Origin: Domibacillus indicus
GTDB lineage: Bacteria; Bacillota; Bacilli; Bacillales; Domibacillaceae
DNA: 64,000 bases
Direction: 5' to 3'
Assembly (NCBI RefSeq): GCF_023715895.1
Contig: NZ_JAMBOO010000005.1
Coordinates: 113,827-177,826, forward strand
Shown one piece after another: positions 52,329 through 60,470 of the stretch. Numbering within the stretch: the first letter of the stretch is position 1; each line of letters opens with the position of its first letter. A program made the translations under genes and the position numbers. Under the pieces are notes generated by a model, which was not told the DNA's origin, searched no databases, and worked only from the letters and a program-made list of their open reading frames with translations.

Positions 52329-53144
52329 TTAGGAGGACTCCGTTTCTTTCTTTTTCTGCTCCTGCATGCATCTTTCTTTGATTGGCTGCAAAAAGCGGTC
52401 CACAACTGCATTGAACTCCGAAAAAGACCTCGGTGGAATCTGATGAGTTCCGTTTTGTATATATACCACTTCTGTTTGAGGTGCTGCCTGCTGAAAAGGA
52501 ATCCGGTAATGATGCATGGGCTTTTCCAGCGATCCGTATACGAGCAGGATCGGCATGTTCAATCGGTGAAGGACGTTAGTAGATTTGTAATGCAGTCCTG
52601 TTTTACAAAATTCATACGAACGCGCAGCATCTGATTTTCGGGCGTACTCATAAATCTCTTTCTCATCTTCTGGAAAGCACTTATTCAGCTTTGCCTGTAG
52701 TTTTGCAGCAAGGCCGATTTGCCGGATTTTTGCCAGGGCCATCACCGATTTAATGAAAACCTTCGGCGTGAGATTATTTATTTCGGAAAAACCACCGGAC
52801 AAGATTATTGCCAGTGTCCGTTCGGGATATGTTAAAGCGAACTCCTGGGCAATCAGGCCGCCGTGCGAATATCCACAGACCACTGCTTTTTCAATGCCAA
52901 TTTGATCAAGCATTTTCTTCAAGTCCTCCGCAAGAAGCTCGATGGATAAAGGACTTGTTCCTTTCGAGCTCTGGCCATGGCCTGCGAGGTCATAAAAGAT
53001 AGTTTTATATCTGTCAGCGAGGGGTTCCTGATGTTTAAAAACATTGTGGCCCATCACAAACGGATGGATAAAGACAATTGGCAGTCCTTCCCCTTTTACA
53101 TGATAGTACAGTGAAAGATCTTCACGGATAGCAGCATATGGCAT
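52329..53144 (-). CDS. Alpha/beta-fold hydrolase
   Basis: A 271-residue hydrolase. The oxyanion region is LPIVFIHPFVMGHNVF, the strand FYDLAGHGQSSKG, the nucleophile elbow AVVCGYSHGGLIAQEFALTY (G-x-S-x-G, serine near residue 92), the acid near ILLVYGSLEKPM and the catalytic histidine in IQNGTHQIPPRSFSEFNAVV. The catalytic acid is not sharply defined (usually D; here perhaps E of SLEKP). The C-terminus is a basic KKKE-rich tail. No signal peptide; cytoplasmic esterase or similar. Specific substrate unknown. Confidence 0.85.
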   Translation of the reverse strand: MPYAAIREDLSLYYHVKGEGLPIVFIHPFVMGHNVFKHQEPLADRYKTIFYDLAGHGQSSKGTSPLSIELLAEDLKKMLDQIGIEKAVVCGYSHGGLIAQEFALTYPERTLAIILSGGFSEINNLTPKVFIKSVMALAKIRQIGLAAKLQAKLNKCFPEDEKEIYEYARKSDAARSYEFCKTGLHYKSTNVLHRLNMPILLVYGSLEKPMHHYRIPFQQAAPQTEVVYIQNGTHQIPPRSFSEFNAVVDRFLQPIKERCMQEQKKKETESS

Positions 53145-53394
53145 AAGCAGATTTCACTCCTGACATAAAAAAATAAGAAACAGATAACAGAAAAAAGCAC
53201 ATATTATACTTCATCTCCGTTTATATTCTTTTTCGCATACCCGAATTTTCACCGTGTCAAAACGCGGGATCAAAAAAAGCTTATCACAGTCATATTTTTG
53301 AATTTCCCCTGACACTCCCACTGCTAAATAGAAAGGATACTTATGAAATGAGGTAGCGTGGCCTCTTCGCTGTTGCAGCCAAACTGTATAAAGC

Positions 53395-53426
53395 TAAAAA
53401 GCCGCCCCGGCATCCGCCGGAACAGC
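53395..53426 (-). terminator. Terminator of the sigma-54 operon
   Basis: On the reverse strand CCGGC-GGAT-GCCGG with outer GC pairs is followed by TTTTTAG, just after the aldehyde dehydrogenase stop. Confidence 0.65.
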
Positions 53427-53432
53427 TTCTCA

Positions 53433-54857
53433 TCACATACCCAATGAAATATATTTCACCTCTAAAAACTCTTCCATTCCAAAATGTCCGCCTTCACGGC
53501 CAAGTCCGCTTTCTTTCATGCCGCCAAAAGGAGCCTGGGCAACAGAAAGAAGTCCATCGTTTAATCCGACGATACCGTAATCGAGGCCTTCAGAAATCGT
53601 GATTGCCTCGGAGATATTTTCTGAAAAAACGTATGCAGCAAGTCCATATGGTGAGTTGTTTGCCCGCTCAATTACTTCATCAATGGTTTTGAACGTTGTC
53701 ACCGGTGCAAGCGGCCCAAATGTTTCTTCATTCATGCACGCCATGTCGTCCGATACATTGGTTAAAACCACCGGTGTAATAAAGTATCCTTTTTCGCCTG
53801 GAAACTCTTCACCGCCTAGTTCAAGGCGTGCTCCTTTTTCAATTGCTTCATCCAGCTGGTTTCTCACTTTATCTACAGCAGCTTGATTGATCAGTGGCCC
53901 GATTTGGACACCATCACTTAGGCCATTGCCTACTTTTAACTCACTGACTGCTTTTTTCAGAAGACCTACAAATTCCTCTTCAACCGATTCATGAACAAAT
54001 ACGCGATTAGCACAGACACATGTTTGTCCTGCATTGCGGTATTTTGAAGCGATCATGCCTGCAACAGCTTTTTCAAGATCGGCATTTTCCGTTACGATAA
54101 ATGGTGCATGTCCGCCAAGCTCCAAAGATACTTTTTTCATTGTGTCCGCCGCTTGTTTCATTAGCAGCTTTCCTACCTTTGTAGAGCCGGTAAAGGAAAT
54201 TTTACGGACTCGGCTGTCGGCCATCCACGTTTCTCCAATCGCTGCCGCATCACCGGTAATCACGTTAATAACACCTTTTGGAATACCGGCTTCTTCTGCC
54301 AATTCTATAAGTTTATACGCAGTGAGCGGTGTGAGTTCGGCTGGTTTCACCACAATCGTGCACCCCGCTGCCAAAGCAGGGGCCGCTTTACGCGTCATCA
54401 TCGCTGCTGGAAAATTCCATGGTGTAATGGCCGCTACGACGCCTACCGGCTGCTTTGATACGAAAATCCGCTTGTTCGGTGCAGAAGCGGGAATGGTTTC
54501 ACCGTAAATCCGCTTCCCTTCTTCTGCGTACCAGGAAATAAAGCTGTTTGCATACCCAACTTCCCCAATTGCTTCCGCTAGCGGCTTCCCTTGTTCTGTT
54601 GTCATAATCCGGCCAATATCTTCTTTTTGTTCATCAATTAAGCGAAACCAGTTCATCAACAGGGCGCCGCGCTCCGCTGCTGTTTTCGCTTTCCATGCCG
54701 GCAGTGCCTCACTCGCTGCATCAACAGCTTCTTTCGCTTCCTTGGCCCCCGCCTTCGGAACAGTGGCAATGACTTCAAGCGTGGCAGGGTTCACAACTTC
54801 GATTTTCTCCTCTGTATCCAGCCACTCTCCGTTTATATACATACGCCATGTTTTCAT
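53433..54857 (-). CDS. gabD: NAD(P)-dependent succinate-semialdehyde dehydrogenase
   Basis: A 474-residue aldehyde dehydrogenase of the GabD subgroup. Motifs: PVGVVAAITPWNFPAAMMTR, AAPALAAGCTIVVKPAELTP, ISFTGSTKVGKLLMKQAADT (NAD binding), the general base in SLELGGHAPFIV, the catalytic cysteine in NAGQTCVCANRVFVHESV and EETFGPLAPVTTF. G-Q-T-C-V-C-A-N-R is typical of succinate-semialdehyde dehydrogenases. It oxidises succinate semialdehyde to succinate. Its ATG overlaps the permease stop by four bases. Together with the iron alcohol dehydrogenase upstream it would complete oxidation of 4-hydroxybutyrate; a longer omega-hydroxy acid is an alternative. Confidence 0.9.
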   Translation of the reverse strand: MKTWRMYINGEWLDTEEKIEVVNPATLEVIATVPKAGAKEAKEAVDAASEALPAWKAKTAAERGALLMNWFRLIDEQKEDIGRIMTTEQGKPLAEAIGEVGYANSFISWYAEEGKRIYGETIPASAPNKRIFVSKQPVGVVAAITPWNFPAAMMTRKAAPALAAGCTIVVKPAELTPLTAYKLIELAEEAGIPKGVINVITGDAAAIGETWMADSRVRKISFTGSTKVGKLLMKQAADTMKKVSLELGGHAPFIVTENADLEKAVAGMIASKYRNAGQTCVCANRVFVHESVEEEFVGLLKKAVSELKVGNGLSDGVQIGPLINQAAVDKVRNQLDEAIEKGARLELGGEEFPGEKGYFITPVVLTNVSDDMACMNEETFGPLAPVTTFKTIDEVIERANNSPYGLAAYVFSENISEAITISEGLDYGIVGLNDGLLSVAQAPFGGMKESGLGREGGHFGMEEFLEVKYISLGM

Positions 54858-56233
54858 CCGACCTTCTCCTCCATATCTTTTGTAAATGTACGATCATTTT
54901 CTCCGACAAAGAAATTTTTCCCATAAATAAGGAAGCATAAAATAATTCCGCCCGCGAAAGCCCATGAAGCCCCTTTAATGACCAACAGAGCTGCCACAAT
55001 GCCCGCAATGCCAAGATCCCGCTGGCTTCTTGCTTCTAAAACACCTACGCGAACACTTACATACCCTTGAATTAAAAGCGTCAGAGCAAGCGCGATTCCT
55101 AAAATCGGTTCTACAAGACTCACAATCGGCATCAGCAGTAAACCAGTATTCGTTCCCCAGCGGAATGAACCGGCTCCGCCGAAAAATGAATTCATGACTT
55201 TCTTGCCTTCTTTATAACGTTCTACGACTACTACCTGCATCGCTGCCCACATTGGACCAGCCATTGTTACATCAGGACCGATAATACTCATAATCGCGTT
55301 TCTTCCCCCAAAGATTAAATGCGCACGATTTGGATTGTTGTCGATTTTTTCGTCACTGCGAATATCCTTTGCATCATCTAAAATCGCTTCTTTTTTCAAA
55401 ATGTCGCCAAACAGAACAATATACGTTCCCAGTACTGTCGGCAATCCGCTAATAAACAAAGCGAGCGGCGGCATTCCAAGGCCAAACACCGTATACTCGT
55501 TCCAAAGTGTCGCGAAATCCGGACTGGTAATACCCCACTCAATATTTGGCCATGGTGCTTCTCCAAATAAGGGAGCAATCACAACCGCTAAAATAATGAT
55601 CGGAAAAATACCTAATTTCGCAATCAGTGTCCAAAAGGCGTTTCTCTGTTTGAACACCTGAAAATGCTTTGAAAAAATTAAATAAAAGGCAATTCCGATT
55701 GCAATGGAAATGGTCCATGGGAATGTCTCAAACTGGCCGCCAACCTCGAAAATCGATGTAACGGCACCAATTCCCGCTCCCATTATAATACCAGCTTTAA
55801 TGGCACTCGGTACAAGGCTGACCACTTTTCCTGCGAGGCCAGTAACCCCTAGAAAAATCGAAAAAATACCGAGTGTCAGCTGGAAAGCGATGAGTGCATA
55901 CACTCTCTCTTCTCCTTCAGGAAACTGAGACACATACGCCATGATGAGCGGAACAGCCGGTGTAATCCAGCCTGGCACAACCGGGTCGCCCAATAAATGA
56001 TGTGTTAAATACATCAGTCCATTTAACATAACAACAGCAAGAGCCGCTTCAAATGGCATGCCAAGCAGTTCCATCAATAAAGGAATCGCCGCCAGGTCAA
56101 CTGCACACAGCAGCAGGCCCTGTACATAATCCGGCCATTCAAAGCGGTAATGAATAAAGGGAAGCCGTAGTTTAAACGGCCCCATTGGAATAAATGGAGA
56201 TTCCTCTCCATTCTTTCTATTTTTCCAAAGCAT
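54854..56233 (-). CDS. DUF3360-type permease (SulP/NCS2-like)
   Basis: A 459-residue membrane protein with 12-14 hydrophobic segments (GLLLCAVDLAAIPLLMELLG, AALAVVMLNGLMYLTHHLL, VSLVPSAIKAGIIMGAGIGA, FPIIILAVVIAPLFGEAPWP, MPPLALFISGLPTVLGTYIV). The SVPSAIKAG-like core and the two inverted halves resemble SLC26/NCS2 transporters; I recognise it as the DUF3360 group, of unproven substrate. It lies between the alcohol dehydrogenase and the aldehyde dehydrogenase with overlapping ends (17 and 4 bases), so it should import the operon's substrate, probably 4-hydroxybutyrate or a similar hydroxy acid. Confidence 0.8.
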   Translation of the reverse strand: MLWKNRKNGEESPFIPMGPFKLRLPFIHYRFEWPDYVQGLLLCAVDLAAIPLLMELLGMPFEAALAVVMLNGLMYLTHHLLGDPVVPGWITPAVPLIMAYVSQFPEGEERVYALIAFQLTLGIFSIFLGVTGLAGKVVSLVPSAIKAGIIMGAGIGAVTSIFEVGGQFETFPWTISIAIGIAFYLIFSKHFQVFKQRNAFWTLIAKLGIFPIIILAVVIAPLFGEAPWPNIEWGITSPDFATLWNEYTVFGLGMPPLALFISGLPTVLGTYIVLFGDILKKEAILDDAKDIRSDEKIDNNPNRAHLIFGGRNAIMSIIGPDVTMAGPMWAAMQVVVVERYKEGKKVMNSFFGGAGSFRWGTNTGLLLMPIVSLVEPILGIALALTLLIQGYVSVRVGVLEARSQRDLGIAGIVAALLVIKGASWAFAGGIILCFLIYGKNFFVGENDRTFTKDMEEKVG

Positions 56234-57395
56234 GACTCTCTCCTCCTTTGTAGGCGGCTTGATAAATCGCTAGAATATCGGCTTTATGTAAAAGTCGTGG
56301 ATTATTTTTCAGCAGACGGTCAATTTTACTTGCATCCTCTGCCATCCCGTCTAAATCACTTTCTTCAATGCCAAACGCTTTTAAACTATCTGGAATTCGA
56401 ACCGCTTTACAAAGCCGGCTCATCGCCTTAATCGCTTTTTCGGCTGCTTCATTATCTGTTGTATCATCGACCTTTTCGCCAAGCGCCTCCGCGATATCTC
56501 TGAAACGCTCAAGGCATGCGATTTTATTCCACTCCATGACATATGGCAGGAGAAGAGCGTTGCTCACACCATGCGGAATATTAAAACGGCCTCCGAGCGG
56601 ATACGCCAGCGCATGGACTGCTCCGACCCCGGCATTTCCAAAGGCCATACCTGCCATTAAGCTGGCTGTGGCCATTTGTTCGCGCGCCTCAACGTTACTC
56701 GGATTCGCATACGCTTTAGGTAAATTCACTGCAATCATTTTCATAGCACCTATTGCCAAAGCGTCGGTAATAGGAGAGGCATGAACAGAAATATACGCTT
56801 CAATTGCATGAACGAGCGCGTCAATTCCGCTTGCTGCTGTCACCCCGGCCGGCATCGTTAACGTCATTTCCGGAGAAACAATCGCAACATCCGGCAACAG
56901 GTAGTCACTTACAACCCCTTTCTTCACTTGCTCTTTTTTATCCGATAAAATAGAAATATTAGTGACTTCCGATCCTGTACCTGCAGTGGTTGGGATTGCA
57001 ATGAGTGGATATCCTTTTTCACCCACTTTATCTGTGCCTACTAAATCGGTAAGCGCACCTTCATACTTGGCATAAGCAGATACCGCTTTCGCTGTATCGA
57101 TCGCACTACCGCCCCCGATGGCAATCAGCCCGTCATGGCCCCCATCACGGAACATTTGCCGGCATTCTTCCACCACGAAAAATTCTGGCTCCGGCTTTAC
57201 ACCTAAAAATACACCAACTGTAAGCCCTTCCAATTTTTCCTGAATTTGATCAAGCATTCCGGTTTGCTGAATGATATGGTCGGTCACGATAAGTGGTTTG
57301 GTTATTCCTAACCGAGCCGTCTCATTTCGCAACTCACTCGTCGCACCGTCACCGGTAATTAATTTATTGGCAATCTTAAATGTTGAAATCGTCAT
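56217..57395 (-). CDS. Iron-containing alcohol dehydrogenase, probable 4-hydroxybutyrate dehydrogenase
   Basis: A 392-residue group III alcohol dehydrogenase. NAD site: GLIAIGGGSAIDTAKAVSAY and AIPTTAGTGSEVTNISILSD. Metal ligands: the aspartate in LLPDVAIVSPEMTLTMPAGV, and histidines in GIDALVHAIEAYISVHASPI and AVHALAYPLGGRFNIPHGVS. All are present. ATG 57395 follows AAAGGAGGA. The first gene of the operon, behind a sigma-54 promoter, and overlapping the permease gene by 17 bases. With succinate-semialdehyde dehydrogenase in the same operon, the substrate 4-hydroxybutyrate is the simplest inference; other omega-hydroxy acids or diols cannot be ruled out. Confidence 0.88.
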   Translation of the reverse strand: MTISTFKIANKLITGDGATSELRNETARLGITKPLIVTDHIIQQTGMLDQIQEKLEGLTVGVFLGVKPEPEFFVVEECRQMFRDGGHDGLIAIGGGSAIDTAKAVSAYAKYEGALTDLVGTDKVGEKGYPLIAIPTTAGTGSEVTNISILSDKKEQVKKGVVSDYLLPDVAIVSPEMTLTMPAGVTAASGIDALVHAIEAYISVHASPITDALAIGAMKMIAVNLPKAYANPSNVEAREQMATASLMAGMAFGNAGVGAVHALAYPLGGRFNIPHGVSNALLLPYVMEWNKIACLERFRDIAEALGEKVDDTTDNEAAEKAIKAMSRLCKAVRIPDSLKAFGIEESDLDGMAEDASKIDRLLKNNPRLLHKADILAIYQAAYKGGESHALEK

Positions 57396-57428
57396 AAAAA
57401 ATCCTCCTTTTTCTATTCTCTTTTCTTA

Positions 57429-57446
57429 TTGCAAGAACCATGCCAA
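57429..57446 (-). promoter_or_regulatory. Sigma-54 (SigL) promoter
   Basis: On the reverse strand TTGGCATGGTTCTTGCAA has the -24 TTGGCA and -12 TTGC elements with the correct spacing. It lies 34 bases upstream of the alcohol dehydrogenase ATG and directly downstream of the gene for a sigma-54 activator. Confidence 0.88.
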
Positions 57447-57499
57447 TAAGAAAAAGCCGAAAAAGAAGGCGTTGAAAGCTCTTTTGATCGATAAATCAC

Positions 57500-59089
57500 T
57501 CAATGCTGATCATAATTGTAATCAGACCAGTTTTTCATTTTTGCTACAATCGTAGACTGACTTACTCCAAGTGCTTTCGCTGCTTTTCGGGTTGTTTTAT
57601 GAAGCTGCATTGCTCTTTTGATCAATTGTTTCTCTACTATATCGGTTGCTTCCTTCAATGGAATAATCTCATCTTCTTGAAACGTACTTACAAACGATGG
57701 AGCGCGGCGAATTTTAGCCGGCAGCTGTTCCGCTTCTATGTTAGAAGAAGGTGACGTGACGACTATATATTCAATCACGTTTTTAAGCTCGCGAATATTA
57801 CCCGGCCATTCGTACGAACTCAGGCAGCGGAGAGCTTCATCTGAAAACTCTATAGCTGTTTCATGTGCTGCATTAAATTGATCCAAGTAATGTTCAATTA
57901 ATTTAGGGATTTCTTTTGTACGCTCACGAAGCGGCGGAATGTGCATCGGCACTACTGTCAGCCGGTAAAACAAGTCCTCCCGGAATTGCCCCTTTTTCAC
58001 GAGTTCTTCTAATTTTTGATTGGTTGCTGCGATTACCCGAATATCTACTTGTTTAGCCTCCGTTGCCCCAACCGGTGTAAATGTGAAGTCATCAAGCACT
58101 TTTAACAGCTTCACCTGCAGCTCAAGGGGCATATCTCCGATTTCATCTAAAAATAGTGTTCCGCGATGAGCCATTTCCACAAACCCTTTTTTCCCTTTTG
58201 AAAGTGCCCCTGTAAAAGCACCACCTACATAGCCGAACAATTCTGCTTCAATTAAATTGGCCGGCAGTGCGCCGCAATTCACTTCAATAAACGGCTGATT
58301 TTTCCGGGTCGAATGATGATGAATGTAGGAAGCCGTCATTGTTTTCCCTACGCCGCTTTCACCTGTCAAACAGACCGTTACATTTTTGCGGGCTACTTTC
58401 CGTGCGAGTGTGAAAAACGATTCCGCTCCTTCTGCCAAAAATGGCACATGATCCGTTTCTACGTCCACCGTTTCCAATCGATTATCTTTTAATTCGTCCA
58501 CTTCATTTTTTAACCGAATCAATTCAGTAATATCACGTACACTGCTAACCACATATAAAATGGTTCGATCCTGGCCGAATACAGGACTTGCCGATACAAT
58601 GACTTTGCGCCCGTTCGCCAACTCTTGCATTTGCGTCAGCGTTTTTTTCTCTTGAATGACCTGAATGGAAACTGATTTCGAAATATAGCCGGCCTTTTCT
58701 ACATCCTTCATATGAAAACCAATTACTTTCTCTGACGAAATTCCTGTAATCCGCTCGTATGCCGTATTTACTTTTACTGTAAAGCCATTCCCATCAGTTA
58801 TGTATACACCGTCATACAACGAGTTGATCATGTCCGAAAACATTTTGCTCATAAGCAGTTGATGAAATCCGCCCGGCTTCTGGTCCTGGAGAAATTGATG
58901 CAAGAAGGGCTGCTGAAAAAATTCTCTCAATGTCATCAGCACATGTCCATTTCGAATCGCCACCCGTATTTCTTCTATTGTAATCATGCCGATGACCGTT
59001 TGATTCTCATCGACAATTTCAACCGATTCCAACTTTTTTTCCGTTAACCTATTAAGCGCTTCTTGAATGGTCTCATCCAGCGTTAACAA
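57500..59089 (-). CDS. Sigma-54-dependent enhancer-binding activator (CBS-like, PAS, AAA+, Fis)
   Basis: I prefer TTG 59087-59089, six bases after AAGGTGGTG, over the TTG at 59110; 529 residues. Domains: a CBS-like N-terminus (LLTLDETIQEALNRLTEKKL, IGMITIEEIRVAI), a PAS domain near residues 95-210 (VYITDGNGFTVKVNTAYERI), the AAA+ domain with GESGVGKT (Walker A), the sigma-54 contact GGAFTGA, GTLFLDEIGD (Walker B) and RLTVVPMHIPPLRER, then a Fis-type helix-turn-helix (TTRKAAKALGVSQSTIVAKM). It activates the adjacent operon from the sigma-54 promoter. The PAS or CBS-like domain presumably senses the inducer. Confidence 0.9.
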   Translation of the reverse strand: MLTLDETIQEALNRLTEKKLESVEIVDENQTVIGMITIEEIRVAIRNGHVLMTLREFFQQPFLHQFLQDQKPGGFHQLLMSKMFSDMINSLYDGVYITDGNGFTVKVNTAYERITGISSEKVIGFHMKDVEKAGYISKSVSIQVIQEKKTLTQMQELANGRKVIVSASPVFGQDRTILYVVSSVRDITELIRLKNEVDELKDNRLETVDVETDHVPFLAEGAESFFTLARKVARKNVTVCLTGESGVGKTMTASYIHHHSTRKNQPFIEVNCGALPANLIEAELFGYVGGAFTGALSKGKKGFVEMAHRGTLFLDEIGDMPLELQVKLLKVLDDFTFTPVGATEAKQVDIRVIAATNQKLEELVKKGQFREDLFYRLTVVPMHIPPLRERTKEIPKLIEHYLDQFNAAHETAIEFSDEALRCLSSYEWPGNIRELKNVIEYIVVTSPSSNIEAEQLPAKIRRAPSFVSTFQEDEIIPLKEATDIVEKQLIKRAMQLHKTTRKAAKALGVSQSTIVAKMKNWSDYNYDQH

Positions 59090-59123
59090 TCCATACACCA
59101 CCTTTTTCAATCCATCTTATCAC

Positions 59124-59174
59124 AAAAAAAAGCTATTTCTGAAAGTGGCATTACTTTCAAAGATAGCTTTTATC
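59124..59174. terminator. Terminator-like hairpin
   Basis: AAAGCTAT-TTGAAAGT-type arms pair with ACTTTCAA-ATAGCTTT around GGCATT, with T-runs on both strands. It separates the LacI gene from the activator gene. Confidence 0.65.
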
Positions 59175-59200
59175 TTATCGATCTGATCACACAACCTCTT

Positions 59201-60202
59201 TCAATGCAGAGAAGCTGTGGATTGCCTAATCATTAATTCAGGAGAAAGAAGCAGCCGTTCTTTATAAGACCGGGATGCCTCCATTTCCTGCATTAATAAC
59301 TCCACCACTTTTGCTCCCATCTCTTTTATCGGCTGGGAAATGGTTGTCAGCATCGGAGAAGTTGTAGTGGACAATACCGTGTTATCAAATCCGACAACCG
59401 ATAAATCCTGCGGGATACTCAGATCTATTTCTTTAGCAGCCTGTATTACCCCGGCTGCCAGCAAGTCATTGCAGGCAAAAATAGCTGTAGGTCTTTCCTC
59501 CAATGAAAGAAGCTGTTTGGCACTTTCGTATCCTTTTTGGATTAAAGCTTCCGTTTTTACTATGTACTCATCTGGCACGGGCAGCTCAGCTTCCTGCATC
59601 GCATCTTTAAAGGCGGCCAGCCGCGGTTCATTGCTTCGAACATTTTCAGCGATAATAGCGATTCTTTTATGGCCTAAAGACAACAAATGGGAAGCAGCCA
59701 AGTAGCCCCCCTTATAGTCATCAACCGTTACCGTATTAATGGACAGCTTCGGAATTTCAGAAGCGATTAACACAATCGGAACTCCTTGTTTTTCCATCAT
59801 CTCTTCAAGCAAGTCCGTGCTTCGGAAAGCGGAAGCGACCACTAAACCATCGATTCTTTGGCTGGTTAGGAGGGATAAATAGTTTTTTTCTTTATCTGCG
59901 TCATTATCTGTGTTGCACATCATCACACTAAATCCCAGTTCGCGGCTGCGGTCTTCAATACTTCTCGCAATGTCCGCGTAAAAAGGATTAGAGATATCCG
60001 GAACAAGCAGCCCAATGGCGTTTGTCCGCTTGCCTCTTAAAGAAGCCGCCGCTATATCGCGATGATAATTAAGTTTATCCATTGCCGCCAGCACTTTTTT
60101 TCTTGTCTGTTCACTAATGCTTCCGGTGTGATTGATTACTTTTGAAACAGTGGCAATCGAAACACCTGCTTCTTGAGCGACGCTATGTATGTTTACTTTC
60201 AT
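59201..60202 (-). CDS. LacI/GalR family transcriptional regulator
   Basis: I chose ATG 60202 behind AGGGAGGGATATT; the frame is open for 67 codons upstream without support. 333 residues. Helix-turn-helix and hinge: MKVNIHSVAQEAGVSIATVS, KVINHTGSISEQTRKKVLAA and ASLRGKRTNAIGLLVPDISN. The sugar-binding domain ends PQDLSVVGFDNTVLSTTTSP. It follows the sodium:solute symporter gene (270-base gap) and may control the symporter and dehydrogenase through the AAGGTAAACGTTTTCCTT sites at 63450 and 63631. Confidence 0.9.
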   Translation of the reverse strand: MKVNIHSVAQEAGVSIATVSKVINHTGSISEQTRKKVLAAMDKLNYHRDIAAASLRGKRTNAIGLLVPDISNPFYADIARSIEDRSRELGFSVMMCNTDNDADKEKNYLSLLTSQRIDGLVVASAFRSTDLLEEMMEKQGVPIVLIASEIPKLSINTVTVDDYKGGYLAASHLLSLGHKRIAIIAENVRSNEPRLAAFKDAMQEAELPVPDEYIVKTEALIQKGYESAKQLLSLEERPTAIFACNDLLAAGVIQAAKEIDLSIPQDLSVVGFDNTVLSTTTSPMLTTISQPIKEMGAKVVELLMQEMEASRSYKERLLLSPELMIRQSTASLH

Positions 60203-60470
60203 AATATCCCTCCTTTCTTCCCTGCTTTTTATGTACATATCATTTATGTAAAATACTGATGTTATTATACCACGCAGACTGTCATCCCATATATTAAAGC
60301 CATTGCTCTCTTGTATCCATCGCAAAAAATGAATAATATAAAACGGCTTCCATGCTGCACAAATAGGCAGTATCGCTAACAGCGAACTGCCTATAAAAAA
60401 CATATATCCAAAAAATTTTACTAACGATTTAATCTAGATTGTACCTATACTCTTAAAATGAAACATTTTA

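Noticed and set aside
60203..60403. 67-codon N-terminal extension of the LacI regulator
   Set aside because: The LacI helix-turn-helix begins at ATG 60202 behind a good ribosome site; the extension is hydrophobic and unlike the family.
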